Positions 25,601 through 37,600 of a stretch of 64,000 nucleotides of DNA are shown one piece after another. Position numbers and translations under genes: made by a program. The notes under the pieces were generated by a model. That model had not been told where the DNA came from, did no database searches, and saw only the letters and a program-made list of their open reading frames with translations. Each line of letters opens with the position of its first letter. Position 1 is the first letter of the stretch. The stretch comes from Liolophura sinensis (taxonomy: Eukaryota; Mollusca; Polyplacophora; Chitonida; Chitonidae), in assembly GCF_032854445.1 (NCBI RefSeq), contig NC_088305.1, positions 4,071,152 to 4,135,151 on the forward strand. Reading direction: 5' to 3'.

Positions 25601-27048
25601 ATTAACTTGACATCTTTGACTAATTGCTTGATGTCGCGTATTTCACATATGGCATGTTTTCATAGGATGAGTGTTTGTGTGTGTGGAGATTGAGGGGAGT
25701 GGGAGGGGGGTGGGGTGGGGAGGGGGGGTGGGGGTCGGTGGACCACAGGACATGCCAAATGCCCTGAAAATCTCGTAACTTAAAGCCACAGCCAACCCAA
25801 TGTTGATTGGACCACGCGTCCTTGATGATTGAGCCGAGTCGTCACTCTCGTCTGTTTCTGGATTCACAATAAATTTATATTTAGCCATATTAAATAAATC
25901 AAGTAAAGATAGCCAGCAACAATCAGAGATTCATATAATAATATTTGGTCATGTGGGATAGTTTACGTCACTATATGAGATAGCTGTATTCACAGAAATA
26001 ATCAGCAAATCGCCGAGTCAATACACATATAATAAAACGAACATTACTTCTTACAATGACAGTTGCTGGCTTTCTCTCCTGCCGTACATGGGAAGGTCTG
26101 CCAGCAGCCTGCGGGTGGTCGTGGGAGAAAAACGTCTGTACCCGGTTAAATAAATACAATAAGAGCTGAGTGGGTAAATCAAATTCTTACAGTCATTGTG
26201 TAAGGGAGTTAACTTTTGTTCTTTCTTTTCAGGGACTATTTGTTGCCCTTCTCTTCTGTTTCTTTAATGGAGAGGTAAGTAAAGTCGTCTACTAATTGAT
26301 CAATATCATAGGTTTCAATATACTACAATTTTTATAAATAAAATAGTAAAACTGAACCACTGATTTTATAGTTATTAAGTTATTATAAACAACATATTTC
26401 TATGACCGTTTCTTTACTGACTTCCCCACCAATATGGTGTGCATATAGTTAGGTCACATCTTGGAAAGTTCGTCAGTCGTTTGCCATAGGTATGTGGTTT
26501 ATGACGCGGTCCAATTGCGGTCCTACCATGAAACCGATCTCCATAGTATAAGTGGAATAATCTTCAGTATAGAAGATTATATAGAATAAATACATATTTA
26601 CTGATTCTCCAACAATCAACAAAAACTCGTTCGTTTTCCTCCACCAGAACGGTGGCCGCCGTCGTATAAGTGAAATATTCTTTAGTACGGCGTAAAACAC
26701 TAATCAAATAAAAAAATGAAACATAACTCATTTAGTCAGCCTGCCATTGTATTTCAGGTGCTTGGGCTGTTAAGACTGACATGCCCCTGCTGTCGTCGTG
26801 CCCCCTCACCCACGTTCACTACACGCAGGAGCCTCCTGGAGTCCTCTCCGTACGACAGTCCCAACCACGTGACCCAGAGCATTCGAATGACTCCCCGGAA
26901 CACGGATCGTGATTACGCCAGTGTCCGGACGGTCCCGAACGCTGCAGATTCAACGGGCAGAGCGTCTGACGAGCCTAACGGAAAAGGACGATGTCCTCAG
27001 ACAGATGGAAAGTTTGGAGAATTAGGAAATGGAAAATTGAAATGCTGA
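10156..27048 (+). CDS. Secretin-family (class B) G protein-coupled receptor, 5' end missing
   Basis: A peptide-hormone receptor of the plasma membrane. Exons: 10156-10606, 12325-12416, 13317-13408, 16429-16582, 21095-21245, 21660-21720, 22439-22505, 23254-23336, 25384-25518, 26233-26274, 26758-27048. All have GT/AG ends and compatible phases apart from one lesion in the ninth. The ectodomain shows the six-Cys hormone-receptor pattern (CPRTWDGWGCW, ISCPP, CNLNGTW, YTPC). Membrane segments follow, with the class B marks MWMFCEGYYLH (TM3), SCWAISF (second extracellular loop), VLLPLFGIQ (TM6) and GLFVALLFCFFNGE (TM7). The tail has about 95 residues. WDGWGCW resembles calcitonin/DH31-type receptors, while VLLPLFGIQLF is also compatible with PDF-type or orphan protostome class B receptors, so I give no symbol. 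The start codon and signal peptide lie upstream and unseen. About 540 residues are visible, long for the family because of an extended N-terminus. Confidence 0.9.
10745..12175 (+). repeat. 34-bp minisatellite, about 42 units, two subfamilies
   Basis: The left half (to about 11400) has units like ATGAATGTCTGTTACCTACT. The right half has units like TACGACTGTCAGGTCACTAC. Both have a 34-bp period and share GTGT and the CTACTGAG(GA/TA)TT core, so they are diverged forms of one array. It fills most of the first visible intron of the receptor. Confidence 0.95.
12325..12416 (+). CDS. Receptor exon: end of hormone-binding domain
   Basis: Acceptor TTGCTTACAG, donor GAT|GTGCGT; phase 1 in, phase 0 out. 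Encodes KKCNLNGTW and YTPCLDKD, supplying the fifth and sixth conserved cysteines, the conserved Trp and an NGT glycosylation site. Confidence 0.9.
12625..12790 (+). repeat. Foldback-like interspersed repeat, copy 5
   Basis: CAACTGAGGTAAACTGGC, then CAACACTGTCATCGCG and GGTTTTACTCTCTGTGCTGT, in family order. Lies in a receptor intron. Confidence 0.65.
12936..13190 (+). mobile_element. SINE family A, near full length
   Basis: tRNA-like head starting GGGGCCTTCGTGTCTGAGTG with a B-box-like GAGTTCAAGTCCAGC. The body has GCCGTACGTTGGAAGGTCTA and CATAATGCTGACCGCCGTCG, and the tail GAGTACGGCGTAAGACC is followed by AATAAATAAAT. Located in a receptor intron. Confidence 0.9.
13317..13408 (+). CDS. Receptor exon: first membrane segment
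   Basis: Acceptor TTTTTTCTTGCAG, donor CAG|GTAGGT; phase 0 in, phase 2 out. Encodes about 30 residues from GLIMTVYISLACN to GTVIFVGF, a hydrophobic TM1. Confidence 0.9.
13552..13708 (+). mobile_element. SINE family A, 5' truncated, with target-site duplication
   Basis: Flanked by exact 15-bp copies of CTTAATACCCCGTGG at 13537-13551 and 13709-13723. The body and tail match family A from GGCCGTAAGTGGGAAGG onward. The perfect duplication indicates a relatively recent insertion. Confidence 0.95.
14125..14275 (+). repeat. Foldback-like interspersed repeat, copy 6
   Basis: TTACAAGAGACCGTATTTCA, CGGTTAAGCGTGACCATTTG, CAGCTATCACAGTGTCGTCG and CTCTCTATGCTGCAAGTC in family order. Confidence 0.7.
14783..15535 (+). 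repeat. 69-bp tandem array, about 11 units, open in several frames
   Basis: The unit contains TTTGTTTACAGGAATACGAT, ATGCTCGTGGGAACGTTCAT and CCTCCTTTGTCCAAACG. As 69 is a multiple of three, both strands are open for long stretches with a 23-residue peptide period (for example SYSCKQIVGYVWTKED on the - strand). It sits in the intron between receptor exons 13317-13408 and 16429-16582. The openness follows from periodicity, and I do not call it a gene. Each unit carries a TTGTTTACAG string resembling a 3' splice site. Confidence 0.95.
15620..15680 (+). mobile_element. SINE family A 3' tail fragment
   Basis: AAATATTCTTGAGTATGACG, then AAAACGCGAATCAAATAAAT. Confidence 0.75.
16010..16180 (+). mobile_element. 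Degenerate SINE family A fragment
   Basis: CTCCTCCTGGTTTCCCTGCG, GTGTCCGGGTTTCCCACAC and AGCAAGTGAAATATTT align loosely with the family body and tail. Confidence 0.35.
16429..16582 (+). CDS. Receptor exon: first intracellular loop and second membrane segment
   Basis: Acceptor TTTTCCAACAG, donor AAT|GTAAGT; phase 2 in, phase 0 out. Encodes TLRRQHRIKVHINFFLSFIV. The basic loop RRQHRIKVHIN is characteristic of class B receptors. TM2 and the first extracellular loop follow. Confidence 0.92.
19175..19280 (+). repeat. Foldback-like interspersed repeat, copy 7 (fragment)
   Basis: GTATTTCACCGGTTAAGTGT, then GATTATCACACTGTGGTCGC and GTCTTTTATGCTATATAAT. Confidence 0.6.
19330..19626 (-). mobile_element. 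SINE family C-like copy
   Basis: The right end reads, on the - strand, as a tRNA-like head (CCGACCAAATGGTCCAAT with GCGTCCGCCTCGTGGTCGGG). The left end has AGTCATATGAGGACAAGAAG, similar to the tail of the copy at 38767-39126. Confidence 0.65.
20463..20786 (+). mobile_element. SINE family B, full length
   Basis: Complete tRNA-like head GCTTCGGTGGCCTAATGGTT with an A-box, then GGCGCTCAGCACTGAGAGGT, GTGTCAGTATAATGTGACTG and GTCATGTCTGGTGTCTTCGG, ending ACACATAAATAAATA. Best reference copy of the family in the window. Confidence 0.88.
21095..21245 (+). CDS. Receptor exon: third membrane segment and start of fourth
   Basis: Acceptor TTCTATTTCAG, donor GGG|GTAAGT; phase 0 in, phase 1 out. Encodes IGCKVLSYLKIY with the conserved Cys that pairs with the second extracellular loop, then MWMFCEGYYLHRLI, the class B TM3 signature, and LLPLYIVAWG. 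Confidence 0.95.
21660..21720 (+). CDS. Receptor exon: fourth membrane segment
   Basis: Acceptor GCCGAACAG, donor AAAAG|GTAAGA; phase 1 in, phase 2 out. Encodes VPLVSSTIYSVLRVLYANK. 61 bp, a typical small class B exon. Confidence 0.9.
21870..21975 (+). mobile_element. SINE family A fragment
   Basis: GAGGAGCCTCTCACCATTGC, GGGTGAGTTCCTGTCCATC and CCTGCAGATGGTCGTGGAAC match the head and middle. The 3' half is missing. Confidence 0.75.
22439..22505 (+). CDS. Receptor exon: second extracellular loop, start of fifth membrane segment
   Basis: Acceptor CGTCTTTCAG, donor GCG|GTATGT; phase 2 in, phase 0 out. Encodes SCWAISFGEYEWIIYTPNLV. The CW pair is the conserved disulfide partner of the TM3 cysteine. 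Confidence 0.92.
23254..23336 (+). CDS. Receptor exon: fifth membrane segment and third intracellular loop
   Basis: Acceptor CTAATTTCAG, donor CCG|GTAAGT; phase 0 in, phase 2 out. Encodes TNFFFLCMILRILTTQIHVH and a short hydrophilic loop. Confidence 0.92.
23405..23720. repeat. Foldback-like interspersed repeat, inverted pair
   Basis: A reverse copy (GGCAGTGCGATAATTG ... ATTTACCTCAGGATTTTATT ... TAGCACCATGGCTTAAG ... AGGTAAAAAA) is followed at once by a forward copy head (AATAAAGCCCTAAGTGAGGT AAACTGACAA, written as two parts). The TCAATTTACCTCAGGATTTT and AAGTGAGGTAAACTGACAA arms are complementary, about 130 bp apart. Confidence 0.65.
24365..24500 (-). repeat. Foldback-like interspersed repeat, copy 9
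   Basis: AGGGCAGCAACGACAGTGTC, TGTCAATTCACCTAATTTAG and CATGTAGATGCTGAC in reverse family order. Confidence 0.6.
24531..24770 (+). mobile_element. SINE family A with 13-bp target-site duplication
   Basis: Flanked by TATTTGTCATTTA at 24518-24530 and 24771-24783. Head truncated at CTAGCGCAGCGTAATGAGCC; the rest is intact, ending GAGTACGGCGTAAAACACCA plus A-rich tail. Located in a receptor intron. Confidence 0.95.
25384..25518 (+). CDS. Receptor exon: sixth membrane segment and third extracellular loop, frameshifted
   Basis: Acceptor TTTCATTTTAG, donor CAG|GTCACA. From the acceptor the frame reads RALKATFVLLPLFGIQLF and TIYRFPPGTQ, clearly TM6, but then meets a stop at about 25505. The frame one base over reads GEANYEQFTIFVMNSQ and joins in phase with the TM7 exon. 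One base appears to be missing near the GGGG/CCC run at 25461-25470. Could be sequencing or assembly error, a segregating null allele, or a decaying gene. Confidence 0.85.
25680..25736 (+). repeat. G-rich low-complexity tract
   Basis: Eight or more runs of three to eight G separated by one to three bases, preceded by a short GT repeat. Capable in principle of forming G-quadruplexes on the receptor's sense strand; intronic. Confidence 0.85.
26068..26160 (+). mobile_element. SINE family A fragment with internal deletion
   Basis: GGCTTTCTCTCCTGCCGTAC, GGGAAGGTCTGCCAGCAGCC and a shortened tail TTAAATAAATAC. Confidence 0.75.
26233..26274 (+). CDS. Receptor exon: seventh membrane segment
   Basis: Acceptor TTCTTTTCAG, donor GAG|GTAAGT; phase 0 both sides. 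The 42-bp exon encodes GLFVALLFCFFNGE, the conserved class B TM7. A separate 42-bp exon for this segment is common in the family. Confidence 0.95.
26636..26712 (+). mobile_element. SINE family A 3' fragment
   Basis: ACGGTGGCCGCCGTCGTATA, AGTACGGCGTAAAACACTAA and an A-rich tail, ending about 45 bp before the last receptor exon. Confidence 0.85.
26758..27048 (+). CDS. Receptor terminal exon: cytoplasmic tail
   Basis: Acceptor TGTATTTCAG; phase 0. Encodes VLGLLRLTCPCCRR, with a cysteine cluster near the membrane that could be palmitoylated, then a Ser/Thr/Arg-rich tail (RRSLLESSPYDS, RMTPRNTDRDYASVR) and a TGA at 27046-27048. AATAAA is present at 27336-27341. Confidence 0.9.
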   Translation: MLGLLRLTCPCCRRAPSPTFTTRRSLLESSPYDSPNHVTQSIRMTPRNTDRDYASVRTVPNAADSTGRASDEPNGKGRCPQTDGKFGELGNGKLKC

Positions 27049-28960
27049 AGATAGTTGAAGCCCGTCCTAGTGTCTACTAGAAATGGTACAGAAAGCTAGT
27101 GCGATGCAGGCCGACTGTCGTTCCCAGGATGACTGTTGCGTAATGAGATCGCGCATAGTCCGTAATGAGATCGCGCACAGCCCGGAAGGAGGAGGGGAGG
27201 CAAAATAACGAGAAATGTTGACTGTTGAGAGTTATCAGTCGGAACTGGTTAACAAAACTAATGTTGTGCTGGTTGTCGGTTGCACTTAGGAGGATTCGAG
27301 CGAAATGAGAACGCTGAAACTCCGGAAGAAGGGGAAATAAAATAATGAAGGACTGCCTTTATATCAGTTGATAATGGCTCGTGAGACCAACAGCGTGCTT
27401 GTCATCAGTCGCTCCCGGGAATACCCTTTGTGAAAAGCAAAAAAACAGCGGGACGGTGAAATAGCGATGGTACCGCGTTTCGGTGATAAGGATGCAATCA
27501 TGTCGTGTAAAATTCCAGAGTAGAGGTAGTTTACATCGTTACCATGGTGACTTTTGTGGAAATGAAACAAGGGAACTGCAGAAGCGCTGTGTTACATGAC
27601 GTGATCATTTGGTAGCCATCACACTCTCCATGCTGTAGACTTCTATATCAAGACTAGGATAAGGGTAAAGGCAAGGATGCATGCAAGGTCCACTGTCACG
27701 TGATCATTTGTGTATCGAAACAAGGTGGGGTTTACCATTCGTACGTGGGGTCACGACATCGTCGGCTGACATAGTGTTGTAGCGTTTAAAGAAACACATT
27801 CAATTCATGACGCTTTGATGAGAGTACTCAGTGATACAAAATGTCGCTGAAAGAGCTCTAGTCAGTGTATACCTGTAACAGTCTGTAGCATGAGCCCTGC
27901 TAATAATTCCAACATGTGTGGGTGTGACCGATCGAACCGTGAGAACGTTGTTTGGTATTAAGTATATGTTCTCAGGTAAAGTGTGATGATTGTCTATTGG
28001 TCACCTGCTCGATTATGTGACATACGTGGCACGTTACACAGTGTGACTCTGTACGTGCTATCCTTTGATATTTGTACATGCGTTAGACAGCTGTATGCAA
28101 TTGTGCAAAATGTGTCACCGTTTGCGTACAACAATGCAAAATGATGCAAAGAGGAGACAACTTGCTAGCTTACATTGTACTTCGTAACTCTTCGTTTTTC
28201 CTTTCGCTTCTTATAATGTCATGATCATGACCTGTGATATGTATGGCGATCCAAAGATGTAACGCATCCGTTGGATTTTTCACCTTTAACGTAAGCTTTG
28301 TTCAAATGTAAATGATTGAGTAAATAAATACGCTGTGATTTTCAGCCAAACTACCAAATGCAAAAAAGTAGAATGTTAATAATCAAGAAATAAGCAGTGG
28401 GATGTCTTTCAACCCTGGCACGGCTCACAAAGGCACGTTCATTGTGGGCGTTGGAAACACCTGATGTCATCAGCGGTGATGTCATCTGGAGTCACCAACA
28501 TGTTTTAACCCTGCGCCTTTGTGTTTAAGAGTACAGCTCCTGTATGTGAAGTTATGAACCTTAACCAAAGCGTGAGGGACATTACTGCGTAATGTCACTG
28601 ACGAGAGAGATTTTGTATACTGAAATTGCAATATGGAATGAGATCTCGTCTTTATTTTCGTTCAATGGTAAATTTATTATCATTTATTATATTCAGGGTA
28701 ATAATCGTGTAATCTCTATAGTTAACGGATAGCAATGTTTGTGAGTTATTCAAAATCTTGGAAGGCAGTTCTAAACAATATTGTCATTTGCGCATCATAG
28801 TGGTTTTCAACGAGCCTTAAACTGCCCAAAGGGCCCCACAAGCGTCACGGATCCCTCATTGACACCACTGAACCGCAAACAGTGAGCGTGGGAGTTAGAA
28901 TCTACAGGAATCTACTAGTCTGAGGTCGGGTTTGAACCCGTGTCCTGTGTGCGCTATCGA
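27049..28960. other. Receptor 3' flank
   Basis: Candidate poly(A) signal at 27336. A foldback-repeat scrap (TCATTTGGTAGCCATCACAC) is at about 27606. No gene recognised. Confidence 0.5.
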
Positions 28961-28964
28961 TTAA

Positions 28965-29110
28965 ATTTATTTTACTTATTTGATTGGTGTTTTACACCGT
29001 ACTCAAGTATATTTCTCTTATACTACGGCGGACAGCATTATGGAAGGAGGAAACCAGGCAGAGACCAGGACAACCCACGACCATACGCAGGTTTTACTAT
29101 CTCGCCTAAA
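28965..29110 (-). mobile_element. SINE family A fragment
   Basis: GATTGGTGTTTTACACCGTA, ACGGCGGACAGCATTATGG and CCCACGACCATACGCAGG: the 3' half in reverse. Confidence 0.85.
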
Positions 29111-29477
29111 AAAACATATTATGTAGCCGTTATGTAAAATAGCAGTGAGTGTTTTCTGACATTGCTTATACGCTGTATTTGGATATGATTATTTGTTTTC
29201 TTTTGTGACGATATATTAAGGTGTGAGAAATAACATGAATTGAAACAAATAAATAATAAAACGTAAAAGAATGCAAAGAAAGTTTGTGTTGTGATAGTAG
29301 CGTATGAAATGTTTTGTTGTCACACGTCATAAGTAATTAGTACCCTTGAACTATCGTGCTCGTGTGTATGATTTTAATTGTTCAGGTTCTGCTCAATATT
29401 CAGGACAGCAATTTTTGGATGTAATAATTCAAGTATTGAAATGTAGCTGGACACTCGACACAGCTCTTTCATCTTCT

Positions 29478-29640
29478 ATTTATTTGATCGGTGTTTTACA
29501 CCTTACTCAAGAATATTTCACTTAAAAGAAAACGGCCAGCATCATTGTGGAAAGAAATCGAACAGAGCCCAGGGGAAAACCACGACCATCTGTAGGTTGC
29601 TGACATACTCACATTCCAGCTCCCAATCACCTGACATACT
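29478..29640 (-). mobile_element. SINE family A fragment
   Basis: TATTTGATCGGTGTTTTACA, ACGGCCAGCATCATTGTGGA and CACGACCATCTGTAGGTTGC. Confidence 0.8.
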
Positions 29641-29644
29641 TAGG

Positions 29645-31470
<1,826 letters not shown>

Positions 31471-31621
31471 TCGAACTGATAATAATAATATTATAATATA
31501 TAATATTATATATATTTATTATACTCGAACTAAAACAGGCAGGTATGACTAAAACCAAACCACCTGCATTTGATTTTTAAGGTAAGCAGTTTTAAGTGAG
31601 TATACTTTTTTTTAGCCTGGA

Positions 31622-31670
31622 TCATTTCTTGAAGTCAACTCGTGGATTCCCCCATTTCCACGTGAGACTT
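31622..31670 (-). CDS. Peroxidase terminal exon
   Basis: Acceptor ATTGCCACAG; phase 2 in, matching the previous exon. Encodes SLTWKWGNPRVDFKK and TGA at 31624-31622. PRVDFKK fits the conserved IP-x-(V/L)-D-(F/L) end of the family, though the usual preceding Cys is absent. Phase agreement is the main support. Confidence 0.6.
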
Positions 31671-34600
31671 CTGTGGCAATCAGGTGAAACAGCTTTTAAT
31701 GAGGCTCGCGACTTCATGTAGGTTTGGTCAAGGTGAGATATCTCGCGTACTAACGCGGCTAAAAGACGGTATTTCACGCCGCTGAGCCGACATACAAGAC
31801 GTGTATTCAATCCAGCAGCTCCTGTCAGGAAAATCACGCCTTTCAAAGGCGTGAGTTTGCGAGAGTCTCCTCATTGTCTCGCCGAAACCTGCATGAACTG
31901 GCGAGACTCCTGAAATACTTTTTTTTTCGATTTATAAAAATATGAATCATATTTGTTTATTAAGAAGGGAATTCCCTCAGAAAGAGGTCTTAAGACAGCA
32001 AAATCTGCTTTTGAAACAACTTTTGTCTTAAAAGTATAAGTATATATCATTTGACTCCAAGTTTTCACACAATGTTAAGTCAGTCGCTGGATTTTATGCT
32101 TCAATTTTGTAGCGGTGGCATCTAGAATGAATGCAGTGCATGCCTAGTTTTCGCGAACGTCAGTGAAAGCACCTTGGCTTTCTTGGCTGCCTTGACTCAC
32201 ACCAGCCATTTGTGCAGTGCTGTCATTTTGTTCTGCATGTTATTCGGTGAAACCTCATTAAAATAATGTAGTATGATACTTATTAGACAGCTTGAGTATT
32301 CTGTTTTCGATTGTAACATGTTTTAGCCAGATGCTGTCTTGTCCCTGTCTTTCGCTGCTGTGTGCGTGAAAAAAACATACACCTCACTTCTGCAAAGAAG
32401 TAGGACAATTTCTTGTTTATTGCAAGGTGTCTTCTGAGACTGTTGAGATATTAAAGTGTTCTTCACAGGACTTCTGTTGTCATTGCCACTTACCCTGAAG
32501 ATTGTGGTGTATGAAAAGCTCTTCTCTGTATCGTGCTAAAGCTGTAGGAGTCACACAAAACACGGGCTAGGGTAATCTTCCGTATTTCACTCAGTTGACC
32601 TGACAAAGTAAAGCAAATACCTGAACAATATATTTTTATATACAAAAGCGCACTTTTATAAAGGAAAAAAAACATCAGAGGCGATTCTGAAAAGAAGATA
32701 TTTCGCTAACGGGCGTGCAGTTTCCTTTGGTTAGAATAATGCCCTCATGTAAATGGACAAGAGGCCGTATTTCACCGTTTATACGTGTGAGCATTTATCA
32801 CACTGTTGTCGCTGCTTTGATTTTACTCTGTATGGAAGTCTATTATTACATCCATGTATAAGTCGCTGTAGGAAAAAATGGTAAAACAAAAACCTGGTAC
32901 GGGATCTTAGGAGAGCATGTGAGCACAAGAATTTGTCCCACATGATTATGTCCCATAATAAATATAAATATAAAGGGAGAGTTGTTATCTCCAATTAATC
33001 ATGTTGTTCGGTATATGATGGCAGACCTTCCCACTTACGGCCGGAGAGGAAGCCAGCATGAGCTGGTCTTGAACTCACAGCGACCGCATTGGTGAGAGGC
33101 TTCTGGGTCACTACGCTGCGCTAGCGCGCTAAACGACTGAGCCACGGAGGCCCCATGAATATAGATGGTGATATCATAAAATGATATGGTTCAGTAGTGG
33201 TTCTAAACATGAAAAGACATTTACATAAGTTGTGGAGGTACACGTCCGAAGACACCAATATAACTGCAAGCGTTACTTTTGAGGAATTCCAATCATCAGT
33301 GTGTAATAAAAACATACACTCAAGAAATTAATGTCTTAACTTAACAGAAAGTCTGTTGTCTTAGTGATGCTAGAATGTATTCCGTTATACATTCCCACGT
33401 ATAGCCGGAGAGGAAGCCAGCCAGAATCTTTTATGTTGAATTAATAGAAAATGTGTGTTATATTTAACAGAATAACCTGCTGCAATAACAGAATATATTC
33501 CAACATCACTCAGACAGAAAAAAATTTGTTAAATTTAACAGCTTATTTTTTGAGGGTATTTCTTGTCCTTTATTTGCATCAAGATTGGAAGGCTTTTTTG
33601 CTAAACTGTTATGATCGGGTTTTAAAGAACAAACAAAATGTATTTCTGTGTGTTTATTTTTGTTTTTAAAGAAGACAGAGTCAATCCAAGTTACTGAGTA
33701 GAGGTGACAGTATGACGCCATGCCGTCTCAAATAGAGACGTGGGTGCTTGACAAAATACCGGGGTGCTAAGCGCACATTGTTCGATTGCTCGGTTAGGAA
33801 AAGATTTTTCAGTGTTCTGGATCTGAAAGGAAAATCACTTCTTTGCCCACAGTGGCCACACACAACATTTGGACGTATGGAAAAAGATTCACTGTTACGT
33901 AATGATTACGTCATCATTTTGGCGTAATGACGGCTTACAGGCTTGCGTGGGTAGACTCATTGAGTGGATTTCAATTTTTTTCTTTCGTTTTACGGGAACT
34001 TTGTGCTGCCTCAAAGGAATCATTCTAGTAAGTTTGAACAAGTTTTAATACAGCGACATTTTGTTCTGGAATTCTCTTTTAATAGCAAGCTAGTTCGCTG
34101 AAATGTTACCCTATACAAGTTACTCACCGGCCGTTAGTGGGAAAGTCTAGTAACAACCTGCTGATGGTCGTGGGTTTCCCCCGGGCTCTGCCCGTTTTCC
34201 TACCTCCATTATACTACCGCTGTCGTATACGTAAAATATTCTTGAGTACGGCGTAAGATAAATAAATAAATATATACATCACTTTCGCCTGTGGAGACGC
34301 TTACCCTCAGTGAAGGCTTGAGGCTGTAAGTTAGTCTCGTACCAGAAACGGTCCCCCATCTTCAGTGTCTTGAACTGTTGTCCGATTATGTCTCCAAATA
34401 GTGGACCGACGGCCCCCTGCTGTACAGGGTCCTCCGACACTCCACCCGTGAACAGATCCACATCGGACGGGGACCTGCCAACAGTACACATTTATTTTAA
34501 TGACTTCCTTGCGTTTTTTTTCAACGTTCACCTTTTGTCGTTGCATGATTCCGTCCTAATTTTCGCACTGTATATGCTTTCATACTTCATTGGTTGTTTG

Positions 34601-37600
34601 TGTTAAATGTCGTGTTGGAAATTGACCTTGCGACCATTCACCCGGATTTGGTTGATCGCCGATATACGAATGTCTGAAGGTATATCGTCCATTTGATTTT
34701 TTCTAATTGTTTATTTGAATGATTCATTAGTGGTTTCATCTGACTGTAGTGTCTACTTAAGAATACATCACTTATAAAGCGATCAAAATTTGTTGATGTA
34801 AGAATCTGTGAAAAGACTTCCGTACCGCCAGTTACATAGCTACCTCACTGATTAAAAACAGGGGCCTAACGAATAGCAGTTGGATTCAATATCGCCACCT
34901 CATGCACTGGCCAAAGGTCACTGAATTTCGGTGAAGGCGATTTTTTTGGAATCTGTGGGCGCGCTAATAGCTACCATTTAAGCATTTACGTGAACAATTA
35001 TAAAAAAAAGTAATGAGGTAAACCGACTGTAGACTATATTTCTCCGACTATACGTGTTACCATTTTGCAAAAGTCACATAATCGTCGCTGCACTGTTAAA
35101 ATTTTCTGTAAACCTTTACACATTTACGTACAAGCTTGATGGATTCTGTGTAATTGTGTGCCTAATGCAGGGAGTTTCTCATTTCGCAAATGTGGTAAAG
35201 TGACGCCCAGATTTACTTACCATTATAGTCCTTTAAACTCGGTAATACTCTTGTTTTCGAAACTATGCGTTGGAGAGACCTCATAACTTTATAAGTCCTG
35301 CAGTTCCCATGGAGATAAATCGTTTTTAACAGTGTCTCGGAAGATCACACATCCCACAAATATAGGACTATACCCAATACAGGGCCATATAGGCCAACAT
35401 GTACTTCAAATACTGTGGAAGTTTACTTTAACAGCATTTTTTTTTTACCTGTAATGAAAGTCATCCTATATATACGGCGACGGTAATGTTTCTGGGTCAA
35501 AACCATGCAAAGCAAAGTATCACAAACAGCTCGTTCCGTAGAACATGTAGATGAACGATAGCCAAACATATCGAGCATTTATTTTGAGCCGATAACGATA
35601 TATTTACAGATATATTTGATTTGTGTTTTACGTCGTACTCAAGAATATTTCACTTATATGACGGCGGCCAGTATTATGGTGGGAGGAAACCGGGCAGAGC
35701 GCAGGGGAAACCGACTACCATCCGCAGGTTGCTGAGAGACCCTCCCACATACGGCCGGGGCCGATGAAGAAAAGTTTGACCATACAGCAGACAAATGAAC
35801 AAAAACTGTTTCTTTTCATTTCAAATAAATGTGTTATAACGGCTGTTAGTTAATCTTGAAAAACTTTGGCCTCTCAAAGTAGACTTCGTAAAGCCATTCA
35901 GTGACAACTGAAATAAAGGCAATACGCTCAAAATGTACTACACCAAAATATACCTAGCAAACAAAATAATCTTTACCTGTAAAGTGTGCTAAGTATTTCT
36001 ACATCAGCGGCGTTGATATCAGAGAAACCAGCCAAGGACTTGTCAAACCTAGTTGGAACGCTCAGGCCAAAGTGCCTCCTCCATTGCGCGTACTCTGGTA
36101 ACCCGTGATCTCGCCCTCTCTGAATGTTACTAGCCGCCAGATCAGCACCGTTACCAGGTTCAGTTTCGTACAGGTTGTTAATTACACTGCCTGACACGAC
36201 GCGGTCACACATTTTGCTGCTATCTAGGGCCATCCCACGTACGAACGGGTTTTCATTGGTTAAATAGGTCTGCGGCCGGAAGAAAGAATCTTTCAAGTCC
36301 ACAGGTGTGTCACCATTTCTTTTTCTCTGCCGATCAATCATGCTAAATGTGGTTCGTAGCATGCTGTGTCCGAACCTCATGGCCGCCGTAGCAAAAGCGT
36401 TGGCCAGGCCGGGGTTTACCCTTGGGTCATATTCGCGGTAGCGGCCATTGGGTAACACGCCGAGCTCGTATTTACCCATGAGTTCAGGCCCCAGGACAGC
36501 TGGCAGATACTCTGAATAGGTAATGTGTTGAATCATAGCCACGACGATCCTCCTCGTCTCCTGGAAAACCGTCTCGTCGTTCCAGTGTGGATTTATCGTC
36601 GCCAGTTTCGTGGCGATTCGGTTATGTTCTCTCACCCACATCGTCTCTATGGCGATCAGTCCGATGAATTCGTTCACACGATTATCACCTGTTGGAACGA
36701 GGGTATAGTTAATCAAGGTGTGACTGTAACAAATATTCTAAATCAAAGTGTTCGATATTCGTATACCACTTGCAAATCACAAAGAGACGTTCCAAGTCAA
36801 GAAACGTGAGATCTATTTCCAAAACAGTCTAAAACATCAGTTCTCAAAGAAATATATACAAAATAAATGTTCACATTGTTACCTATCTGTAATGTATACA
36901 TTGTTACGATCTGTAATGTATACATTGTTACCTATCTGTAATGTATACATTGTTACTATCTGTAATGTATACATTGTTACTATCTGTAATGTATACATTG
37001 TTACCTATCTGTTAAGATGTAATAGAGAAGTTATCAGTTTTCAACGATGCATTCACGATAGCCGATACTCTATGTATAGGTGTAGCTCAAATTCCAATTT
37101 AAAACTACATGTAGTATAAAGTATGTTTAAAGGTATAAACGACTAGAGCATAGACAGTAAAAACCAGAACAGCGACGACAGTGTGATAGCTGGCAAAGTG
37201 TCACACGTAACCGGTGAAATACTGCCTCCGGTCAGTTTACCTCAGTTAGGGTTTTATTCTAACTGTTCAGTGTAAAATGCTCAGACAGTACAGTGTAGCA
37301 ACTTAGGTGCCATCAGTAATACTGCTTTACCTGCGGCGTAATACGCAAATCCCCGAGTCGTCGCATGAACATTTCCGTGAGGCATGATGGGTAATTCCCT
37401 GGGGACGGACATCATCAGCAGACCTGTCAATCAAAAAAGCCAACATGAAGTCTTACCATTTTTTTTCGGATATGTATACACTTTTCTGTGTAGAACATAA
37501 AACCTAGAGCTGAAATTTGGAATTTGTGGGATGGGGGGGGGGGGGATGTCATCAATATTTCAACATTGTAGCCTGTTCTATATCCAGGAAGTGTAAATTC

